From: JAIEOG01 sp964611895 | GTDB taxonomy: Bacteria > Bdellovibrionota > FAC87 > UBA2466 | Direction: 5' to 3' | Length of the DNA: 64,000 nt | NCBI GenBank assembly: GCA_964611895.1 | Contig: CAZTDN010000003.1 | Coordinates: 76,439 to 140,438 of the forward strand | Shown: in pieces, positions 59,683 to 64,000 of the stretch | Position numbering within the stretch: the first letter of the stretch is position 1 | Layout: every line of letters begins with the position of its first letter | Notes under the pieces: generated by a model | Seen by the model: only the letters and a program-made list of their open reading frames with translations | What the model was told of the DNA's origin: nothing | Databases searched by the model: none | Position numbers and translations under genes: made by a program

Positions 59683-62324
59683 ATGCTCGGACTGAAGCTC
59701 AGACCTGAATTCGCTGGGAAGAACATCACGGGAACGGCAGTAAGCCTGGATTCGACTTACCAAGGCTCGTTTATAAATCAACCGACGCCACGAGCACTTG
59801 AGATTACCTATCCGTCTGTCGATCTCCTCGAAGCCCTTGAAGCGTGTTTTGGCCCGGAGGGACGACGCTATCTGGTAATTATGGGTGAACGTGGCCAGGG
59901 TAAATCTCATATCATGGGTGTTATTCATCACGCTTTTAAGGACCCGAAAGCGCTCATCGGCTGGCTGGAATCATGGGAATCAAAGTTATCTTACAAACCG
60001 AAAATTTCCGTTCCGAGCAAGTCCTTTAAGGTCATCACCGTTGCGCTCCATGAACAGAATTTTGAGTTTCTTTGGGATCCGATTTTCAAATTTCATTCGG
60101 AAGGGCAAAGACTTCAGGGAAAGTGGGAAGCAAAGAAGGACACTATTCCCCATCCTGCGAAGCAAGACCTAATTGAGTCCTTTCAGAAGGAGCCGGTCGC
60201 GCTCATTCTCGACGAGTACCAGACTTGGTACAACAGCATTCCAAGTAAGAAGGCCCAAAATTGGGCCGACGGATTTGTTCAGGTTTTGACAGAGATTGCT
60301 GAGAAAAACCCAGAGTGTTTGAAGTTTGTTGTTTCGGTGAGAAACAGCGATGGTGATGCGTTTGGACAGCTCAACCGGCTTGCTCCTCGTAAGATCAACT
60401 TCTCCAGCAGTGCCTCGAAAAATGATCGCCAAAAACTGTTAATGCATAGGATCTTTGAGAACCGCGGCCAAATCTCGCGTGACCAAATTAAGGGAAAGAT
60501 AGACGGCTATTTCAGTGAGTGGGCCAGGCTGCTCGGGAAGCAGGGAGCAGAGAAGTCTCAACTCGAAGAGCAGATGATCACGCTGTGGCCATTTTCATCA
60601 GATCTGATCAGCGTCCTGGAGGAGCAGATCCTCGTAGCAACAAACGCCCAGGAAACACGAGATCTAATTCAAATCTTGGTCGCAATTTATAAGTCTGCGG
60701 GTGAGCAGAGCGCCATCATAACGCCGGCTCATTTCGGATTGGACGAGGAGTCGAGTCCTGAGCTTGAGAAGCTCCTGACCTCTCTCGCTACCGCTCATAC
60801 TCGGCAGTTGGCCAAGATCGCGCTCAGGAATCTCCAGGCCGTAAAAGAAAACCTTAAAGAGAAATGTCCTGATTTTACGGAAAAGGCTCTCTCAGCTCTG
60901 TACATTCGTAGCCTAAATGCGGCCAGGCAGAAAGGCGTTCGTCGGGAGCAAATTCAGGCCGACGTTAGTGTCACAACTAAGTACGATGACAATGCCTTCA
61001 AGGACGCCTGGGCTCAGATTGAGGACAATAGCTACAATGTTCATGTAAGTCAGGATCGATACTTTTTCGACATTCCGGAGAATGCGAGAACTAAAGTTCT
61101 TGTCCATGCTAAGAATCCAAAACATTTTGAGCACGAGCAGGATCTGGAAAAAATTATTGGAATTACTGAGTGGGCGTATTCCCCCAAGAATAGCGCCGAT
61201 AGAAATCGGTTTCGATATTGTGTTCTGGGAAAGGCTTGGCGGTCGGACCCATTCCAAGTTGGAAAGTTCAAGGGAACTAATCCTTCTGATCCTGGAGAGG
61301 GGCAACCGTGCTACGTCTTCATCCCTGAGGCTCTAGCGAACGGNNNNNNNNNNTCACATCGTACAAGAATCTAATTCGCTTTGTAGTTCCTACGAAAAAC
61401 ATATTCGAGGATAAAGCGATCTTGCTCAACGCCAGGGCACTATATTTTGCAGATTCGTGGAAGGATCAAGAACCGGAATACCAGCGGCTTAAGGAGCATT
61501 ACCAAGCCGAGTTAGAGAAGGAACTCGCCGGAGCCTTTAGTCGAGTTCTCATCATCTCGCAGTGGGATCATCAGAATCCGCAAAATATTCAGTTTGATGA
61601 AATTCCGATTTCGGGGCGGCCGGGACAGGCTTTTGCTGACGTGGATCAAGCCATAACCGAGAGTCTATTTTCGATCGATGACTTCAAGGCACTTATCGCT
61701 GAAGCAGTAAAATCGCACAACCTCGAACGTCAAAAGTTAAGCAATCTTCGAAAAATTATTGAAGAGCCGCGCCCCTTTCCTACAGCAGTCTTGCCGTGGA
61801 CTAGTCCGACGCATCTTTTCGAAGTTGTTTTGCACGGGGTTATTCAGGGGCAGTACGCCATCCAGACAAACTCTGGAATCATTCAACTTTCTCAAAGCAA
61901 CACTCCGGACACGATCCGACGAGAGGTCCAACGACCTCAGTGGAACCGGTGGGATAGTTTGCATGTAGTGCCGATGAGTGGTCCCACGGGGAGCGCAGGG
62001 ATACCCGCACCCGAGATACCAGGTGGTAACCGGTCTTCAGGCGGGACTGCGTCAGGACCCTCGCAGCCTGGACAGGCTGGCGGAGGGGACGGCAGCCCGA
62101 TCCCGAAGATTATTCGGGACCTCGGATTCGGACAGTCTCCACTGCAAGTTCTTGATCAAATCGAGCGTTGGGGGATAGCAAAGGGTTCACGCCTTCACGA
62201 TGTTAGCGTGGTCTTTACATCGCTTACTGGCGAGCAACTTAAAAAAGTCATCCAGATTGTAGATGGAGCTGTACCGGACAGTGAAATTAATCTGAAGCTG
62301 GTGCAGGAAGAGGAAAATAAATGA
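59683..62324 (+). CDS. DUF499-type AAA ATPase of a defence system (interrupted by an assembly gap)
   Basis: About 870 residues when both sides of the gap are joined. N-terminal region LGLKLRPEFAGKNITGTAVSLDS, Walker A MGERGQGKSH (67-76), Walker B ALILDEYQTWY (about 173-183). The layout fits DUF499 proteins, which occur with DUF1156 methyltransferases in defence islands. Ten N at 61344-61353 break the frame: before them the frame is set by 59683, after them by 62324, and both are open up to the gap, so the true gap length should leave 2 when divided by 3. The end has a glycine/serine/proline-rich linker (PEIPGGNRSSGGTASGPSQ) and a small C-terminal domain. Confidence 0.75.
61344..61353. other. 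Assembly gap (10 N)
   Basis: Undetermined bases within the ATPase gene; the count of 10 does not preserve the reading frame and is probably a placeholder. Confidence 0.95.
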
Positions 62325-63325
62325 GGCTCTCCACTGGCTGGCTAAGCGAGTTGCTCACAAAGGAGCCGGGCGAAGGTTGGAAACTTATCTTTTCGCATCT
62401 GAATAAACTTGCATGTGCACAATCGGGAGAGATCAAAACTTTATACCGAAGCCTAGAGACCGAAGTTGGCCATATTGATCACGTCCTTGCATCTTCCGCT
62501 TGGGACTTATGGCAGGAGTTCCGCGAAGCTCCCAAAGGAAGCGCGTATGTAAAGGATTTTTGGACCTCGACCCCGGGTCCGAGGGCCGTTCTATTATTAG
62601 ATTCACTTTCCATTCGGGAGGTCGTGCCGATCTGCGATCAGGTCAGGCAATTCGGAGGACAAGTAAAAAGCATTGAGTTTGCAGGTAGCGAAGTTCCGTC
62701 GGAAACAGATATCTATGCAAATGCGCTAGGAGTAAGTGGGCGCGCCGAGCTGGCCAAGCGTCCCGTCCCGCGCCCCTTCTTTATTCCCAACGGTGATGCC
62801 TACGTAGATACGTTCAAGAAAATCCCTTTTGACGAGGCAGCGAAGAAGATCCCTAACCAGAAGAATCTCTTCATCTGGCACGGATGGCCGGACGATTCTC
62901 TTCATGATTTGGGCAAAGTGGACGACGCCTTTAACCGATTCATTACTCACGTCAGTGAGACCATTCAATCGGAAGGATTCAAGACGCTCCTCAAGCTTCT
63001 AACGACGGGGAGAGAGCTATTAATTACGAGTGACCATGGTTACTGCAACGCAAGTAGCTTTCAAATGGCGCAGGCGGACGAACACAAAGAACTGAAAACA
63101 TTGGGACACACTAGGGCGAAGAAAATTGAGGCGAGCGAGCGCTTGTCTGGCAGGACAATTCCGCCAGCCACTCTAGAAATGGAAGCTACGGCATCGAAGG
63201 GGTTGTACAGAGTTGCAGTAGGTCGCAGAAGGCCAAGTGACAAGGGCTTCCCCTCGCTGACACACGGTGGACTTAGTTTGATGGAGTGTACTGTCCCCCT
63301 CATTACAGTAAAGGCGATGGCCTAA
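62321..63325 (+). CDS. PglZ-type alkaline-phosphatase-superfamily protein
   Basis: 334 residues. AVLLLDSLSIRE (metal-binding Asp94) and LLITSDHGYCNASSF (Asp237, His238) are the paired metal-site motifs of the PglZ family, and FIWHGWPDDSLHD supplies another His/Asp cluster. PglZ proteins are core parts of BREX, Pgl and related phage-defence systems; the enzymatic role is unsettled. Its start overlaps the ATPase stop by 4 bases (ATGA), and it overlaps the methyltransferase start by one base. It is short for a PglZ protein, retaining mainly the catalytic domain. Confidence 0.75.
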   Translation: MRLSTGWLSELLTKEPGEGWKLIFSHLNKLACAQSGEIKTLYRSLETEVGHIDHVLASSAWDLWQEFREAPKGSAYVKDFWTSTPGPRAVLLLDSLSIREVVPICDQVRQFGGQVKSIEFAGSEVPSETDIYANALGVSGRAELAKRPVPRPFFIPNGDAYVDTFKKIPFDEAAKKIPNQKNLFIWHGWPDDSLHDLGKVDDAFNRFITHVSETIQSEGFKTLLKLLTTGRELLITSDHGYCNASSFQMAQADEHKELKTLGHTRAKKIEASERLSGRTIPPATLEMEATASKGLYRVAVGRRRPSDKGFPSLTHGGLSLMECTVPLITVKAMA

Positions 63326-64000
63326 TGAGCAAGAAGACACATTCAGGATTTCAGGAGCCTTTATTTCAAGATCTGAATCGAAGCGCTTTACATGATGTTG
63401 AGACTGTCGGCCCTGAAGCTGCGGAGAAGTACTCGTTTGAAGTTTTGGACTTTTCAAATCCAGATAGACCTAAGGCATGCATAGAGGTCGATTTTCCGAT
63501 CCTTAGGGTAAACGAAATCGCCGCGATCGAAGCAAATGCAACCAAGCCCATTTATATGATGAGCAAATGGTGGGCGAGACGTCGGTCTTCAGTCTTTCGT
63601 CAGTTACTCATTTCGTCCGCAACGAAGGCGCCGAAAAATGCAGAAGAGGCTGCGCAGGTTTCATGGACGCAGATGTATCGAAAAAATCATAAAGCCCATG
63701 GCAAATTTGGACACATCAAAGTGGCCGATATTTTTATGGGTGGAGGCACAACCGTTGTCGAAGCGAGTCGACTCGGATGTGATGTAGTAGCCACTGACAT
63801 TAATCCGATTGCATGGTGGGTTACCCACAACGAAATATCGCCTGTCGACCCAGAAAAAATTTTAGAATTCGAACAGTACATAGAAGCTCACGCAAAGCCA
63901 CAACTTGCGCCCTATTTCTGTGCTAGTTCGCCCCGTGGATTTGATGGCAAATGGATTGATTCTCAAACTGGCAGTGCGGTCGACATAGTGGTGGCCGACC
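63325..64000 (+). CDS. DUF1156-type DNA methyltransferase (5' part, cut by window end)
   Basis: 225 residues are visible with no stop. It opens MSKKTHSGFQEPLFQDL. ATKPIYMMSKWWARRRSSVFRQLL is the DUF1156 signature, and VADIFMGGGTTVVEASRLGCDV followed by TDINPIAWW is the SAM-binding FxGxGT block of amino-methyltransferases. The start ATG shares its A with the preceding TAA. With the DUF499 ATPase and PglZ protein it would mark host DNA (probably N6-adenine or N4-cytosine) and let the system recognise foreign DNA. Confidence 0.8.
   Translation, partial: MSKKTHSGFQEPLFQDLNRSALHDVETVGPEAAEKYSFEVLDFSNPDRPKACIEVDFPILRVNEIAAIEANATKPIYMMSKWWARRRSSVFRQLLISSATKAPKNAEEAAQVSWTQMYRKNHKAHGKFGHIKVADIFMGGGTTVVEASRLGCDVVATDINPIAWWVTHNEISPVDPEKILEFEQYIEAHAKPQLAPYFCASSPRGFDGKWIDSQTGSAVDIVVAD

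Larger units (their letters stand above)
38865..64000. mobile_element. Putative integrative and conjugative element (one end only)
   Basis: From the ssrA 3' end onward the window holds a serine recombinase, a candidate oriT, a Replic_Relax-type protein, a coupling protein, a near-complete VirB/Trb-like secretion operon, its own sigma-54 signalling module and a defence-like cargo operon. No VirB11 or VirB1 homologue and no classical relaxase is seen in the visible part. The far boundary is outside the window. Confidence 0.75.

Noticed and set aside
1..64000. CRISPR arrays, rRNA genes and insertion sequences
   Set aside because: I saw no regularly spaced repeats, no rRNA sequence and no transposase with terminal repeats.

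Overview
The window looks like a chromosomal segment of a Gram-negative bacterium of moderate GC content. It has TolC/MacAB export genes, many Sec signal peptides and lipoproteins, a one-piece tmRNA gene, and frequent GTG/TTG starts. The gene mix (many secreted proteins of unknown role, an outer-membrane/periplasm-rich proteome, a sulfotransferase, MBOAT/SGNH pair) would fit Bdellovibrionota or another deltaproteobacterial-type lineage. That assignment is inference; no rRNA or universal marker is present. There are three runs of N: 41492-41528, 54575-54584 and 61344-61353.

Bases 1-38,500 are host-like. In order: a Crp-type regulator, a GST, a decayed recombinase-like gene next to a HigBA-type toxin-antitoxin pair with a perfect palindromic operator, tRNA-Val(CAC) with a partial copy of its 3' end, and a methyltransferase and sulfotransferase. 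Next comes a long export operon (TolC, adaptor, MacB-type ATPase and permease, TPR protein, secreted protein), followed by a secreted guanidine-deiminase-family enzyme with a strongly folded leader and a MATE pump. An MBOAT + SGNH acyl-transfer pair follows. A six-gene minus-strand operon then carries a HalD/BesD-family 2-oxoglutarate oxygenase, aldehyde dehydrogenase, OpuC-type quaternary-amine ABC transporter, MFS pump and a membrane methyltransferase-like protein; a methylaspartate ammonia-lyase homologue is divergent from it. After these lie icd, a PLD3-like secreted phosphodiesterase, a PldB-like hydrolase, a radical SAM protein, a HEAT-repeat protein and ssrA.

From the 3' end of ssrA (about 38,865) to the end of the window lies what looks like an integrative conjugative element. 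Its large serine recombinase reads back into ssrA. Next to it are a putative oriT (nested perfect inverted repeats), a Replic_Relax-type protein, a coupling protein and a near-complete VirB/Trb-type secretion operon (VirB10, 9, 8, 6, 5, 4, 3, 2-like) that includes a collagen-like lipoprotein. The operon begins with two sigma-region-4-like regulators and tiny membrane proteins. The other end of the element is outside the window.

The most striking part is the control region at about 54,450-55,176. It separates the conjugation operon (minus strand) from a three-gene signalling operon (plus strand) encoding an NtrC-type sigma-54 response regulator, a periplasmic binding protein and a membrane histidine kinase. 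Each direction has a -24/-12 type promoter, and between them lie several TGTCCG...CGGACA dyads suited to be enhancer sites. I infer that conjugation is switched by an external small molecule through a sigma-54 circuit carried on the element.

The element also carries a cargo operon: a ribbon-helix-helix regulator with two operator palindromes at its own promoter, then a DUF499-type ATPase, a PglZ-type protein and a DUF1156-type DNA methyltransferase cut by the window end. This is a probable anti-phage methylation-based defence system.
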